A stretch of DNA of 64,000 bases, from contig NZ_AP025170.1 of the NCBI RefSeq assembly GCF_003402535.2, positions 620,001-684,000 of the forward strand. Reading direction: 5' to 3'. Below, piece by piece: positions 52,736-61,987 of this stretch. This stretch comes from Cupriavidus sp. P-10 (lineage in GTDB: Bacteria; Pseudomonadota; Gammaproteobacteria; Burkholderiales; Burkholderiaceae). Each line of letters opens with the position of its first letter. Position 1 is the first letter of the stretch. Position numbers and translations under genes: made by a program. Below the pieces are notes generated by a model, which saw only the letters and a program-made list of their open reading frames with translations, was not told the origin of the DNA and searched no databases.

Positions 52736-53623
52736 ATGGCGCGTGTTCTGCGGGTGGCGGCGTGGGGGCTGGCCGGCGTGGCCGCTGCCGTGGCCGTGGC
52801 GGCCTATGCCGCGGTCTGGGTTGGCGAGCGCAAAGCGTCGCGGACCGTGGCGGTGCAGGTCGCGCCGCTGGCCTTGCGCGACGACGCCGCCGCCATCGCC
52901 CACGGCAAGTACCTCTATGAATCGCGCGGCTGCATGGAATGCCACGGCGCCGGCGCCGGCGGCAAGCAGGTATTCGACGATCCCAAGGGCCTGCGCGTGC
53001 GCGCGCCGGACCTGACCCGCGGCAACCCGGCCATCGCCACTTACCGCGCCGAGGACTGGGTGCGCAGTGTGCGCCATGGCGTGGCGCCGTCGGGCCGGCC
53101 GCTGCTGATCATGCCGAGCGAGGACTACAACCGCCTCAGCGACGAAGACCTGGGCGCGATGGTCGCCTACCTGCGCAGCCTGCCGCCGGGCATGGGCGCG
53201 CCCGCCGAGATCACCCTGCCATGGATGGTGCGCGCGCTGTACGGCGTGGGCGTGGTGCGGGACGCTGCGTCCAAGATCGACCACAGCCTGCCGGTGCAGC
53301 CGGCGCAGGTGCCGGCGGCCACGGCGCAGTACGGCGGCTATGTCGCCAATGCCTGCCTGGGCTGCCATGGCCATGACTTCAGCGGCGGCAAGATTCCCGG
53401 CGCGCCCCCCGACTGGCCGCCGGCGGCGGACCTGCGCCCGGTCTCGGGCGGCGCCATGTCGCGCTATGGCCAGGCCAGGGGCTTTATCGAGATGATGCGC
53501 AGCGGCAAGCGGCCCGACGGCTCGCAGATCAGCCGCGTGATGCCGTTCGACTCGTTCGGGCGCATGAACGATACCGAGCTGACCGCGCTCTACCTGTACC
53601 TGGCGGACATGCCGCGGCGCTGA
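52736..53623 (+). CDS. Di-haem cytochrome c, membrane-anchored
   Basis: 295 aa. An uncleaved or cleaved N-terminal hydrophobic helix (residues 6-28) leads to two CxxCH haem sites, C66-MEC-H70 and C207-LGC-H211, each with a downstream methionine as likely sixth ligand. It acts in the periplasm. Cytochromes like this are the electron acceptors of periplasmic molybdenum hydroxylases, and the Ior-type enzyme is encoded 1.5 kb downstream, so partnership is plausible. Confidence 0.85.
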   Translation: MARVLRVAAWGLAGVAAAVAVAAYAAVWVGERKASRTVAVQVAPLALRDDAAAIAHGKYLYESRGCMECHGAGAGGKQVFDDPKGLRVRAPDLTRGNPAIATYRAEDWVRSVRHGVAPSGRPLLIMPSEDYNRLSDEDLGAMVAYLRSLPPGMGAPAEITLPWMVRALYGVGVVRDAASKIDHSLPVQPAQVPAATAQYGGYVANACLGCHGHDFSGGKIPGAPPDWPPAADLRPVSGGAMSRYGQARGFIEMMRSGKRPDGSQISRVMPFDSFGRMNDTELTALYLYLADMPRR

Positions 53624-53650
53624 CGTCGGGCTGCCAGCGCGCGCCTCGCA

Positions 53651-54850
53651 TCATTGCCTTGCCAGCCGGCGTCCCGCGGCGATGCCCGGCAGCTCCACCC
53701 AGCGGTGCAGCAGCAGCGCCAGGACCAGCGCCAGGCCGGCGTCGATGGCAAAGCGCAGCAGCTGCAGGCCGGTCTGGTCGGGCGTCAGTTCCGGCATCAG
53801 CCGCTTGACGGCTTCGATCACGGTCGGGTGCACCAGGTAGAGCGCGTACGACAGCTCGCCCAGCCACACCAGCGCGCGCGGCACGCGCAGCATGCCGGTA
53901 TGCTCGGCCGCGACCGCGCCCGCCAGCAGCAGTGCCGCCGGCACGCCGCGCCCGGCCAGGCTGAAGTCCGTGCCGACCAGCGGCAGCGACAGCGCGAACG
54001 CCGCGCAGCCGACGGCCAGCATCCCCAGCGCGATCGACTGCGTCAGCAGGTGGCGCCAGCGCGAGTAAGCCCACGCCAGCAGGCAGCCGAGCAGGAACTC
54101 CAGCACCAGCGGGTTGCTCGCCATCGCCAGCCATGGCGACGCGAAGGGGTAGCCTTGCGCGGGATCGGCGACCAGCGTGCCGAAGCGCCACCACGGCAGC
54201 ACCAGCGTCGCCAGCGCGAACAGTGCCAGCACCACCCAGAGCGCGCGCCGCCCGGCCAGCAGCAGCCCGAGCGCGAACGCGGCGTAGAACGCGATCTCAT
54301 AGTTGAGCGACCAGCCCACGTAGAGCGCCGGATAGCCGTAGTAGGGCGCATGCGCGGTCGTGGTGGGCAGGAACGCCAGCGACGCGGCGAACAGCGCGGG
54401 CGTCACCGGGTTGAGCAGCAGCGCGTGGATCACCGACATGGCCCAGTACGGCGGCGCCAGCCGGAACGCGCGGCGGACCAGGAAGCTGAGCGGGCGCTCC
54501 GGGCGTGGCCGCGCCAGCACCGCGACCCAAGCGATGATGAAACCGCTGATGACGAAGAACACATCGACGCCGACATGGCCGCGCTTGATCACGTTGGCGG
54601 TCAGCCAGCCCAGCACGGGCGCGTCGGGCCCGCCCAGCGCGAGGCCGGAATGGTAGACCACCACGAAGGCCGCGGCCAGGCCGCGCAGCGCCTGGATGCT
54701 GTCGAGCCGGGCAATGGCGGGGGAGGTGCGGGAGGTGGCGGGCGCGGCGGGCGCGTCGGCGCCGCGCGGGCGCGCCGCGGGCTGCACGGCGCGTGGCGGT
54801 GCTGGCGTACCCGTCAACGGATGGTGGCGTTCTGGAATAGTCGACGGCAC
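53651..54850 (-). CDS. Acyltransferase-3 family membrane protein
   Basis: About 399 aa from GTG 54850, or longer from TTG 54922; neither start has a strong ribosome site. The N-terminal motif IQALRGLAAAFVVVYHSG and HVGVDVFFVISGFIIAW are the acyltransferase-3 signatures, followed by about nine further membrane helices. The family O-acetylates surface polysaccharides or lipids. It lies between the cytochrome and the Ior genes on the opposite strand, without an evident link to them. Confidence 0.85.
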   Translation of the reverse strand: MPSTIPERHHPLTGTPAPPRAVQPAARPRGADAPAAPATSRTSPAIARLDSIQALRGLAAAFVVVYHSGLALGGPDAPVLGWLTANVIKRGHVGVDVFFVISGFIIAWVAVLARPRPERPLSFLVRRAFRLAPPYWAMSVIHALLLNPVTPALFAASLAFLPTTTAHAPYYGYPALYVGWSLNYEIAFYAAFALGLLLAGRRALWVVLALFALATLVLPWWRFGTLVADPAQGYPFASPWLAMASNPLVLEFLLGCLLAWAYSRWRHLLTQSIALGMLAVGCAAFALSLPLVGTDFSLAGRGVPAALLLAGAVAAEHTGMLRVPRALVWLGELSYALYLVHPTVIEAVKRLMPELTPDQTGLQLLRFAIDAGLALVLALLLHRWVELPGIAAGRRLARQ

Positions 54851-55145
54851 TGTTTCAGCGGCAGGAATCCGCAAGCGGTGAATCCATGAGGGACAGCGGC
54901 CGGATGCACAAAGTTCGTGCAAACGCCGTCAAAACGCGCGTTTGCGCCGCGCGCGGCGCACGGCCTCCGGCAAGGTGACCGGAATTGCACTATCCTCCCT
55001 TGTCCCGTACGCCATGCTGCGTGCGCGGGCAGTGCCCCCGCATCCCCACGCCTTCGCCATGCGCCGGTTCCCGCTGGCGCGGACCGCGTGCGGGCCCGGG
55101 CACACGCCATGACCAGTGGGCAACGTACCCAAGGAGTGTCCCCCA
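54851..55145. promoter_or_regulatory. Divergent control region with two stacked palindromes
   Basis: AAACGCGCGTTT (54932-54943) and the 18-bp palindrome TGCGCCGCGCGCGGCGCA (54943-54960) adjoin each other before iorA and the acyltransferase gene. Both are perfect. They may form an operator or a hairpin. Confidence 0.45.
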
Positions 55146-55637
55146 ATGACCACCTTCAACATCAACGTCAACGGCAAGACCCGCGCGGTCGACGTGGATC
55201 CGTCCACGCCGCTGCTGTGGGCGCTGCGTGACAACCTCGACATGACCGGCACCAAGTTCGGCTGCGGCATGGCCGCGTGCGGTGCCTGCACCGTGCATAT
55301 CAACGGCCAGGCCACGCGCAGCTGCGTCACGCCGGTTTCCGCCGCCGCCGGCGCCAGCATCACCACCATCGAAGGCGTGGACACCGACAAGGTGGGCCGC
55401 GCCGTGCTCGACGCGTGGGTCAGGCACGACGTCGCGCAATGCGGCTACTGCCAGAACGGCCAGGTGATGAGCGCGATCGGCTTGCTGCGCAGCAAGCCGC
55501 GTCCCACCGATGCCGATATCGACCAGGCCATGGCCGGCAACCTGTGCCGCTGCGGCACGTACCAGCGTATCCGCGCGGCGATCAAGGACGCCGCGCGCGC
55601 GCTGGCCTCGGTGGCCTCGGTGGCCTCGGCGGCCTGA
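55146..55637 (+). CDS. iorA: Molybdenum hydroxylase [2Fe-2S] subunit (isoquinoline 1-oxidoreductase alpha type)
   Basis: 163 aa. ATG 55146 follows AAGGAG at about 55131. Plant-type [2Fe-2S] cluster in [20 protein letters not shown] and the second cluster in [12 protein letters not shown] with [11 protein letters not shown]. It shuttles electrons from the molybdenum centre of the large subunit. The C-terminal tail repeats ASVASV. It is 16 nt upstream of iorB in one operon. Confidence 0.88.
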   Translation: MTTFNINVNGKTRAVDVDPSTPLLWALRDNLDMTGTKFGCGMAACGACTVHINGQATRSCVTPVSAAAGASITTIEGVDTDKVGRAVLDAWVRHDVAQCGYCQNGQVMSAIGLLRSKPRPTDADIDQAMAGNLCRCGTYQRIRAAIKDAARALASVASVASAA

Positions 55638-55653
55638 ACCGGAGGAACCGATC

Positions 55654-57903
55654 ATGCGAATCCGAGGCATCGAAGCACTGGCCGGCGGCCAGGGCGGCAA
55701 CGACGGCGCGGCGCAGGGCGGTGGCATTGCCACGCTCAGCCGCCGCGGTTTCCTGAAACTCACCGGCCTGGCCGGCGGCGGGCTGGCGCTGGGCGTGGCC
55801 CCGCTGGCGCAGGCACAGGAGGCGGGCAGGCTCAAGGCACCGCCGCCGCAGGCGTTCCTGATCATCGCGCCGGACAACACCGTCACGGTGGCGGTGAACC
55901 GGCTCGAGTTCGGCCAGGGCGTGCATACCGCGCTGCCGATGGCGCTGGCGGAAGAACTGGATGCCGACTGGCGCAACGTGCGCGCGACGCTGGCACCGGC
56001 GGGCGACGCGTACAAGGATCCCGCCTTCGGCATGCAGATGACTGGCGGCTCCACCGCGCTCAACCACTCGTTCGAGCAGTACCGCGAGCTGGGCGCGCGC
56101 GCCCGCGCCATGCTGGTAACCGCCGCCGCGCAGAAGTGGCAGGTCGATCCGGCCAGCATCAAGGTCGAGCAGGGCGTGCTGGCGTCGGGCAGCCACCGCG
56201 CCACCTTCGGCGAACTGGCACAGGCGGCGATGGAACTCCCGGTGCCGCAGCGGATCACGCTGAAGGACCCGTCGCAGTTCCGCATCGTCGGCAAGCCGAC
56301 GCAGCGGCTGGACGCGCGCGGCAAGATGGCGGCGACCACGCCGTTCGGCATCGACACGAAGCTCGACAAGATGGTGGTGGCCGTGGTCGCGCGCCCGCCG
56401 CGCTTCGGCGGCAAGGTGAAGTCGTTCAATGCCGACAAGGCGCGCGCGGTACAGGGCGTGCATGGCGTGATGCAAGTGCCGGTGGATCGCGGCGGCACCG
56501 GCGTGGCCGTGGTCGGCAGCGGCTACTGGCCGGCCAGGATGGGGCGCGAAGCGCTGGAGATCCAGTGGGAAGACGCGGGTTCCAAAGTCTCGTCGCAGGC
56601 GCTGTTCGACGAGTACGCGAAGCTGGCTGCGCAACCGGGTACGGTGGCACGGCCAGGAGAAGGAGACATCGGCGCCTCCATCAACGGTGCCGCGCGCAAG
56701 ATCGATGCCGAGTTTCGCTTCCCGTACCTCGCGCACGCGCCGATGGAACCGCTCAACTGCACGCTGCAGCCCGAGGTGTCGGGCGGCAGGCTGCAGGCGG
56801 TCAAGGTATGGGTGGGGTCGCAGTTCCAGACCGTCGACCAGGCCGCGATCGCGCGCACGCTGGCCCTGGCACCCGACAAGGTGGTGCTCAATACCATGAT
56901 GGCCGGCGGCGGCTTCGGCCGGCGCGCGGTGCCGACCTCCGACTACCTGGTGGAAGCGGCCAACGTGCTCAAGGCCTGGGTGGCCGCCGGGCATACCGAG
57001 CCGCTCAAGGTGGTGTGGAGCCGCGAGGACGATATCCGCGGCGGCTACTACCGTCCGCTGCACCTGCACCGCGCGCGCATCGGGTTCGATGCGCAGGGCA
57101 AGGTGGTGGGCTGGCAGCACACCGTGGTCGGGCAGTCGATCCTGAAGGGCACGCCGTTCGAGCCCTTCATGGTCAAGAACGGCGTCGACGCGACCATGAC
57201 CGAGGGCATCGTCGAGAACGACTACGACCTGCCGCTGCAGATGTCGGTGCATCACCCGCAGGTGGATGTTCCGGTGCTTTGGTGGCGCTCGGTCGGCAAC
57301 ACGCATACCGCCTACGTCAAGGAAACGCTGGCCGACGAAATGGCCGCCGCCGCGAAGCAGGACCCGGTGGCGTTCCGGCTGGCGCGCCTCGACGAAAAGA
57401 AGCACGCGCGCCACCGTGCCGCGCTGCAACTGGCGGTGGACAAGTCCGGCTATGGCAAGCGCAAGCTGCCCAAGGGGCATGCGTGGGGCGTGGCGGTGCA
57501 CGAGTCGTTCAGCACCGTGGTGGCCTACGTGGTCGACGTGTCGCTGGTGAAGGGCGAGCCGCGCGTGCACCGCGTGACCGCCGGCGTGCATGCCAACCGC
57601 GTGGTCAACCCGTTGTCGGCCGAGGCCCAGATCCAGGGCGGCTGCGTGTTCGGGCTGGCGATGACCAGGCCGGGGTTTGCCATCGAGATCGAGAACGGCG
57701 CCGTGAAGAACAGCAACTTCACGGACTTCCCGCCGCCACGCATCACCGATGCACCGGTGGTGGAGGTGTTCTTCGTGCCCTCGCAGGAGAACCCCACCGG
57801 CCTGGGCGAGCCGGGCGTGCCGCCGATCGCGCCCGCGGTGGCGAATGCGCTGTTCCGGCTGACCGGCAAGCGGCAGCGGCAGTTGCCGTTCGAGCTGGCG
57901 TAG
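55654..57903 (+). CDS. iorB: Molybdenum hydroxylase large subunit (isoquinoline 1-oxidoreductase beta type)
   Basis: 749 aa from ATG 55654, with GGAGG. Tat signal: SRRGFLKLTGLAGGGLALGV then APLAQAQ. The xanthine-dehydrogenase-type molybdopterin domain follows (QVDVPVLWWRSVGNTHTAYVKE; MAGGGFGRRAVPTSDYLVEA), and the catalytic glutamate lies in GLGEPGVPP near the C terminus. It works in the periplasm with the small subunit, hydroxylating an N-heteroaromatic or aldehyde; the real substrate is unknown. Molybdenum cytosine dinucleotide is the usual cofactor. Confidence 0.88.
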   Translation: MRIRGIEALAGGQGGNDGAAQGGGIATLSRRGFLKLTGLAGGGLALGVAPLAQAQEAGRLKAPPPQAFLIIAPDNTVTVAVNRLEFGQGVHTALPMALAEELDADWRNVRATLAPAGDAYKDPAFGMQMTGGSTALNHSFEQYRELGARARAMLVTAAAQKWQVDPASIKVEQGVLASGSHRATFGELAQAAMELPVPQRITLKDPSQFRIVGKPTQRLDARGKMAATTPFGIDTKLDKMVVAVVARPPRFGGKVKSFNADKARAVQGVHGVMQVPVDRGGTGVAVVGSGYWPARMGREALEIQWEDAGSKVSSQALFDEYAKLAAQPGTVARPGEGDIGASINGAARKIDAEFRFPYLAHAPMEPLNCTLQPEVSGGRLQAVKVWVGSQFQTVDQAAIARTLALAPDKVVLNTMMAGGGFGRRAVPTSDYLVEAANVLKAWVAAGHTEPLKVVWSREDDIRGGYYRPLHLHRARIGFDAQGKVVGWQHTVVGQSILKGTPFEPFMVKNGVDATMTEGIVENDYDLPLQMSVHHPQVDVPVLWWRSVGNTHTAYVKETLADEMAAAAKQDPVAFRLARLDEKKHARHRAALQLAVDKSGYGKRKLPKGHAWGVAVHESFSTVVAYVVDVSLVKGEPRVHRVTAGVHANRVVNPLSAEAQIQGGCVFGLAMTRPGFAIEIENGAVKNSNFTDFPPPRITDAPVVEVFFVPSQENPTGLGEPGVPPIAPAVANALFRLTGKRQRQLPFELA

Positions 57904-58029
57904 GCGGCCGCCAGGGGCTGGCCGGATCACCGTGCCGATGGCGATATCGGCCACGCGGGCGCTATCGCGGTAAGGCAGCTCCGCCAGCTCACGCAGCGCC
58001 AGCACGTTGCGATAGGCCAGCGGCAGCTG
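57904..58029 (-). pseudogene. ECF sigma-factor remnant (region 4)
   Basis: Reading leftwards from 58029, LPLAYRNVLALRELAELPYR then DSARVADIAIGTVI and RLRQLER match sigma region 4.2 (YRxVLxLRExxxLxYxExAxxxxIPIGTV), but no start, region 2 or complete gene is present. Truncated relic abutting iorB. Confidence 0.65.
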
Positions 58030-58162
58030 GGGTAAGGGGGGTAGGCGGCCCTATTGCCTTTGCCCTGCGAGCCGCGTAGAACGTAGGGAAACCGGCGCCG
58101 CCAGCGGCGCCGCAGCCGCCTGCCATGCGCGGCAGCGCACAATGGAGGATCGAGGTGTGGCC

Positions 58163-58450
58163 ATGGAGACCCAAGACAGCGCGCTGACGCTTGCCCTGTT
58201 GACCGAACCCGCGCGCGCCACGATCTGCCGCGCGCTGCTGGAAGCCGGCGAGGAAGGGCTGCCTGCCGCCGAACTGGCGCGGCTGGCCGGCCTGAGCCTG
58301 CCGCGCGCCGCGCATGTGTTCCAGGAACTGGTGCAGGCCGATGTGGTGGCGCTGGCGATCCGCGAGCGCCAGGTCTGCTACCTGCTCAAGGCCAGGCGCG
58401 CGGTGCGCGAGGCGCTGGGCTATATCGACAGCAGCGGCCTGGCTGACTGA
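58163..58450 (+). CDS. ArsR-like winged-helix regulator
   Basis: 95 aa from ATG 58163, with GAGG at 58152-58155 (ATG 58142 possible). An HTH with LTEPARATICRALLEAGEEG, ELARLAGLSLPRAAHVFQEL, then a wing and REALGYIDSSGL. It has no cysteine pair typical of metal-sensing ArsR members. It may regulate the neighbouring Ior or sigma-related genes; direct evidence is lacking. Confidence 0.75.
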   Translation: METQDSALTLALLTEPARATICRALLEAGEEGLPAAELARLAGLSLPRAAHVFQELVQADVVALAIRERQVCYLLKARRAVREALGYIDSSGLAD

Positions 58451-58486
58451 CCGGCGCGGCTGACACGCCGGCGCCATGCCGGCCGG

Positions 58487-60034
58487 CTATTTCCGCACCT
58501 GCTCCAGCGCCCGCTTGCGCGCGGCCTCCTGATCCTGCATCAGCCGGTAGGCCGCGTAGTACTTGAAGATGTTGCGCACATAAGTGGTGGTCTCGATGCC
58601 GATCTTCTCCGCCACCACGATCTCGACATTGTTGAACCACTTGTCGGGATCCAGGCCGCGCGCCGCCGCTTCCTTGCGCATCTTGGCGATATTGCCCGGC
58701 CCGGCGTTATAGCTGGCAAAGGCGAACAGCGGCCGGTTCGATTCCGAGAAATGCGCGTCGGGGAAGTACTTCGTCATCAGCCGGTCCATGTACTTGGCGC
58801 CGGCGTGGACGTTGGACTCGGCCATCCGGATATTGCCGACATTCAGCTCCTTGCCGGTAGCCGGCATGATCTGCATGATGCCGACCGCGCCGACGTGGCT
58901 GCGCGCCTCCTGGTTCAGCTGCGACTCCTGGAAGCCCTGCGCGGCCAGCATCAGCGGGTCGAAGCCATAGTCCTTGCCGTACTTCTCGAAGAAGGCGATG
59001 GTCTGCTGGAAGCGCTTGTACTCGGCATCCTCGGTGTTGTTCTTGATCTGCTTGACGCGCTGCATGGCCTGCTTGAGCCGGTACTCCGCCACGCCCTGCT
59101 TCTTGACGAAGTTGACGTAGAAGTCCTCGATCGCCTGCCGCAGCTGCGGGCTGTTCTTGCGGAACGCCCAGCCGACATGGCCGCCTTCGCGCACGGCCAG
59201 GTCTTCGCGCACCTTGATGTCCGGCAGGATCTGCGCCCACATCGCGGCCTTCCAGTCATCGACCACGACGATCTGCAGCACGCCCGCGTTAAGCATCTCC
59301 AGCGCGTCTTCATCTTCGAGCGCCTCAGGCAGCATGACCAGCTTCATCGGCGCCTTGCCCGCATGGCGCAGGCGGTCGTTCAGCACGGTCAGGCTGTCGA
59401 AATAGCTGCTGGCGCGCCGTACGTGCACGGTCTTGCCGGAAAGGTCGTCGAGACGCTGCAAAGCCGGCGCCTTCGGCCCGGTGACCACCAGCTCGCGCAC
59501 CGGCTTGCGGTCGCGCGGCGCGGCGAAATCGACCTGCTTCAGCCGGTTCTCGGTCTCGGTCAGGTTGCCCGCGGCGATATCGCCAAGCCCCGCCATCAGG
59601 TCAGGCAGCAGGCGGTCGCGCGTGGTCGGGATGATGATGATCGTCAGCGGGCGCTTGCCGAGATCGTCGGCGTATTTCTTGTTCAGGTAGCGCTCGAAGT
59701 CACGCACCAGTTCCGCGGTCAGTCCGCGCTCGCGACCCTTGTCGCTGAAGTAGAGCGTGCGGCTGTATGGCACCAGCACGCGGATCACGCGGCTCTTGAA
59801 CATCACGTCGAAGTCGCCGGTACGGGGCTTGTTGGCAAGGTTCAGGCCACGTGGCTTGGCGGGGATTGCCTGGCTTGGCGGCGCGGTCGCGGCAGGAGCC
59901 GTCGCAGCGGGCGCGGCTTTTTGCGACGGCGGAATTTGCTGCGCCACAGCAGAGGGCGCGCGCAGGCCGAGGATACCCATCAGGCCGGACAGAAGCAGGC
60001 CTGCCAACCAGAAAGACGGGCGGACAGCGGGCAT
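58487..60034 (-). CDS. MltF-like membrane-bound lytic transglycosylase
   Basis: 515 aa from ATG 60034; ATG 60061 would add 9 residues. A signal peptide or anchor (MPAVRPSFWLAGLLLSGLMG) is followed by a periplasmic-binding-protein-like domain (about residues 80-310; VRVLVPYSRTLYFSDKGRER) and an SLT domain with catalytic Glu in QGFQESQLNQEARS and GIMQIMPATGKELNVGN. It cleaves peptidoglycan glycan strands. The domain order is that of E. coli MltF. Confidence 0.9.
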   Translation of the reverse strand: MPAVRPSFWLAGLLLSGLMGILGLRAPSAVAQQIPPSQKAAPAATAPAATAPPSQAIPAKPRGLNLANKPRTGDFDVMFKSRVIRVLVPYSRTLYFSDKGRERGLTAELVRDFERYLNKKYADDLGKRPLTIIIIPTTRDRLLPDLMAGLGDIAAGNLTETENRLKQVDFAAPRDRKPVRELVVTGPKAPALQRLDDLSGKTVHVRRASSYFDSLTVLNDRLRHAGKAPMKLVMLPEALEDEDALEMLNAGVLQIVVVDDWKAAMWAQILPDIKVREDLAVREGGHVGWAFRKNSPQLRQAIEDFYVNFVKKQGVAEYRLKQAMQRVKQIKNNTEDAEYKRFQQTIAFFEKYGKDYGFDPLMLAAQGFQESQLNQEARSHVGAVGIMQIMPATGKELNVGNIRMAESNVHAGAKYMDRLMTKYFPDAHFSESNRPLFAFASYNAGPGNIAKMRKEAAARGLDPDKWFNNVEIVVAEKIGIETTTYVRNIFKYYAAYRLMQDQEAARKRALEQVRK

Positions 60035-60183
60035 GGCGTGGATTGCAAGCCGCGCAAGCATGCGCGCGGCTTGCCCATAACGAGTCTAGGCTCGATACGG
60101 CAGCTTGCAAGCGGGAGGCAGCGCGCGGCCCGCGTAAAGGCAGCGCAGGGATGCGCAATCCAGGAGGAGCGCGTCGAGGGAGT

Positions 60184-60212
60184 GAAAAGAAGGCGGCCGG
60201 CTTGCGCCGGCC
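60184..60212 (-). terminator. Rho-independent terminator of the 60243-60593 gene
   Basis: On the minus strand GGCCGGC and GCCGGCC form a 7-bp stem with a GCAA loop (60195-60212), followed by GCCTTCTTTTC. It lies 30 bp after the stop. Confidence 0.75.
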
Positions 60213-60242
60213 ACCCATGGCATTCGCGCTTGCGCGATGCCG

Positions 60243-60593
60243 CTATTGCTTGGGCGCTGCCATTTCCTGGCGGGCAGTGGAGTCCGCGGCCTTGTTCTCG
60301 ACCTTGCGCTCTTGCTTGGCCTCGCTGACTTCTTCCTTGTACTCGCCCTTGGCGGCCTTCTTCTTCGCCTTGTATTCGTCGGAGGCGCGTTTGCGTGCCT
60401 CGCGGCGCTCGACCAGCGGGTCCTTGGGCGGTTCGATCTGGGTCACGCCGGGCGGCACGCCCTGCGCGCCCGACGGGGGTGCCGCGGGCGCGGCCGTGGT
60501 CTGGGCCAGCACGGTGGCGCAGCTGAGGCCTGCCAGGCCGGCGGCAATCGCGCCGACGATCTTGGGAAGGCTAGCGGGCTGTTTCGGATCCAT
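60243..60593 (-). CDS. Small secreted Lys/Glu-rich hypothetical protein
   Basis: 116 aa. ATG 60593 has GGAGG in front. A signal peptide (IVGAIAAGLAGLSCATVLAQ) is followed by a Pro/Ala linker and a highly charged helix (ERREARKRASDEYKAKKKAA, EYKEEVSEAKQERKVENKAA) that would be a coiled coil. Likely periplasmic. No family is recognised; it resembles other short charged periplasmic helices of Burkholderiales. Confidence 0.75.
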   Translation of the reverse strand: MDPKQPASLPKIVGAIAAGLAGLSCATVLAQTTAAPAAPPSGAQGVPPGVTQIEPPKDPLVERREARKRASDEYKAKKKAAKGEYKEEVSEAKQERKVENKAADSTARQEMAAPKQ

Positions 60594-60835
60594 GGAAAAC
60601 CTCCAGAGTTGTTGTCGGAGGCGCCGGTAGTGGAGGGGCCCGGCGCGGCTTTGACCGCGCATCGCCGCCGTGGCGGGGATGCAGCGGTAGCACTCAGTCT
60701 AGGCAGCGGGGCGGTGTTGCGCTGTCGGGCGCACGCTGATGCGCCGCCGGCGTTACTCCTACACGGCCGCGTTGATGCCTGGCCGCAACAGACTCCTGTC
60801 AAGGGGCCCGGCCGCCACATCGTGGCCGGCGCGGT

Positions 60836-60887
60836 TCAGCGAAACGCAGCGAGGCTCAGCGAAACCCAGCGAGGCTCAGCGAGGCGG
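60836..60887. repeat. 20-bp tandem repeat overlapping the 3' end of the LysR gene
   Basis: TCAGCGAAACGCAGCGAGGC and TCAGCGAAACCCAGCGAGGC are consecutive, with a third partial copy starting at 60876, where its TCA is the LysR stop codon read on the other strand. The rest of the 60594-60835 gap is featureless. Confidence 0.75.
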
Positions 60888-61751
60888 TGACAGCGCCACG
60901 CCGAGCAGCGCGGCGATCAGCGGGCGGTCCTTGCGCACGTCCAGGCAGCACAGCGCGTAGTCGATCGACAGCAGCGCATCGTCGACCGGCACTTCCTGCA
61001 GTCCCGGCAGCGGGATGCATTCGATCTGCGTGACGAAGCTGATGCCCATGCCGCTGGCCACGGCATGCAGCGTGGCCTCGCGGCTGTTGATCTCCATCGC
61101 GCAGTGCAATGCCACGCCATGCTGCGCGCAGGCGCGCTCGACGCGGTCGCGCGTCTTCGAGCCCGGCTCGCGCAGGATCACGGACTCGCCGGCAAGGTCC
61201 TGCAAGGTGATCGCGTGGCGCGATGCCAGCCGGTGCCCGCGCGGCACCACCGCGACGATGCGTTCGCTGCGGTAGGGGGCGATGTGCAGTCCCGGCACGG
61301 GATCGGGTTCGGCCACGATGCCGACATCGATGTCGAAATCCTGCAGGCCGCGCAGCACCGAGTCTTCCGAGCCGATCGTGACGGTGAGGTCCAGAGAAGG
61401 ATACGCGCCGCGGAAGCTCCGCGCCAGCTCCAGCGCGATCGGCGGCGAGACCGCGCCCACGCGCACCAGCCCGGTCTTGAGCTTGTGCGCGCTGTGCAGG
61501 AACTGCATCGCTTCCTCTTCCTGCCCGAACAGTCCCTGCGTGATGGCGTAGAGGCGCGCGCCGGTATCGGTCAGGCGCACGGTGCGGCCGGCGCGCAGGA
61601 ACAGTTCAACGCCGAAGCGCATCTCCAGCGCCTTGACCTGGTCGGTCACGGTGGGCTGCCCGATATGCAGGTACTGCGCCGCGGCAGTGAAGCCGCCGGT
61701 GCGCGCCACCGCGTGGAAGCAGCGGATCGCCTTGTAGTACTGGTGGAACAT
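60876..61751 (-). CDS. LysR-family regulator, probably of aminoethylphosphonate catabolism
   Basis: 291 aa from ATG 61751. N-terminal HTH (CFHAVARTGGFTAAAQYLHI, QPTVTDQVKALEMRFGVELF) and a C-terminal effector domain. Sequence features match the LysR regulators associated with 2-aminoethylphosphonate degradation, and the divergent alcohol dehydrogenase is of the phosphonate-associated type. It would sense an aminoethylphosphonate intermediate. The 236-bp interval to the dehydrogenase gene carries GTCTCCCACA twice (61799-61808 and 61910-61919). Confidence 0.8.
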   Translation of the reverse strand: MFHQYYKAIRCFHAVARTGGFTAAAQYLHIGQPTVTDQVKALEMRFGVELFLRAGRTVRLTDTGARLYAITQGLFGQEEEAMQFLHSAHKLKTGLVRVGAVSPPIALELARSFRGAYPSLDLTVTIGSEDSVLRGLQDFDIDVGIVAEPDPVPGLHIAPYRSERIVAVVPRGHRLASRHAITLQDLAGESVILREPGSKTRDRVERACAQHGVALHCAMEINSREATLHAVASGMGISFVTQIECIPLPGLQEVPVDDALLSIDYALCCLDVRKDRPLIAALLGVALSPPR

Positions 61752-61987
61752 GTGGGGTCAGGGAGGACGGCCGCGGCCCGGTGCCGCAGGCGTCAAGAGT
61801 CTCCCACAGCCACACGCCGGCGCCCACGCAGGGTTTCCCCCGAGGCCACGCGATCCATCGGTTTTTCCGCATCGGCCCGTCAAAGATGCGATTGGACTGC
61901 CCTCTGGCGGTCTCCCACACTTCGGTCAACGCAGGGCGCGGCGCACGCCGCTCCCGCCCCGCCACAAAGAAAAGTGAGGAGCCCCCC

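Noticed and set aside
55582..58005. 807-codon minus-strand frame opposite iorB
   Set aside because: Antisense shadow of iorB. Only its first part (57904-58005) has homology, as the ECF sigma relic, and that does not continue into iorB.
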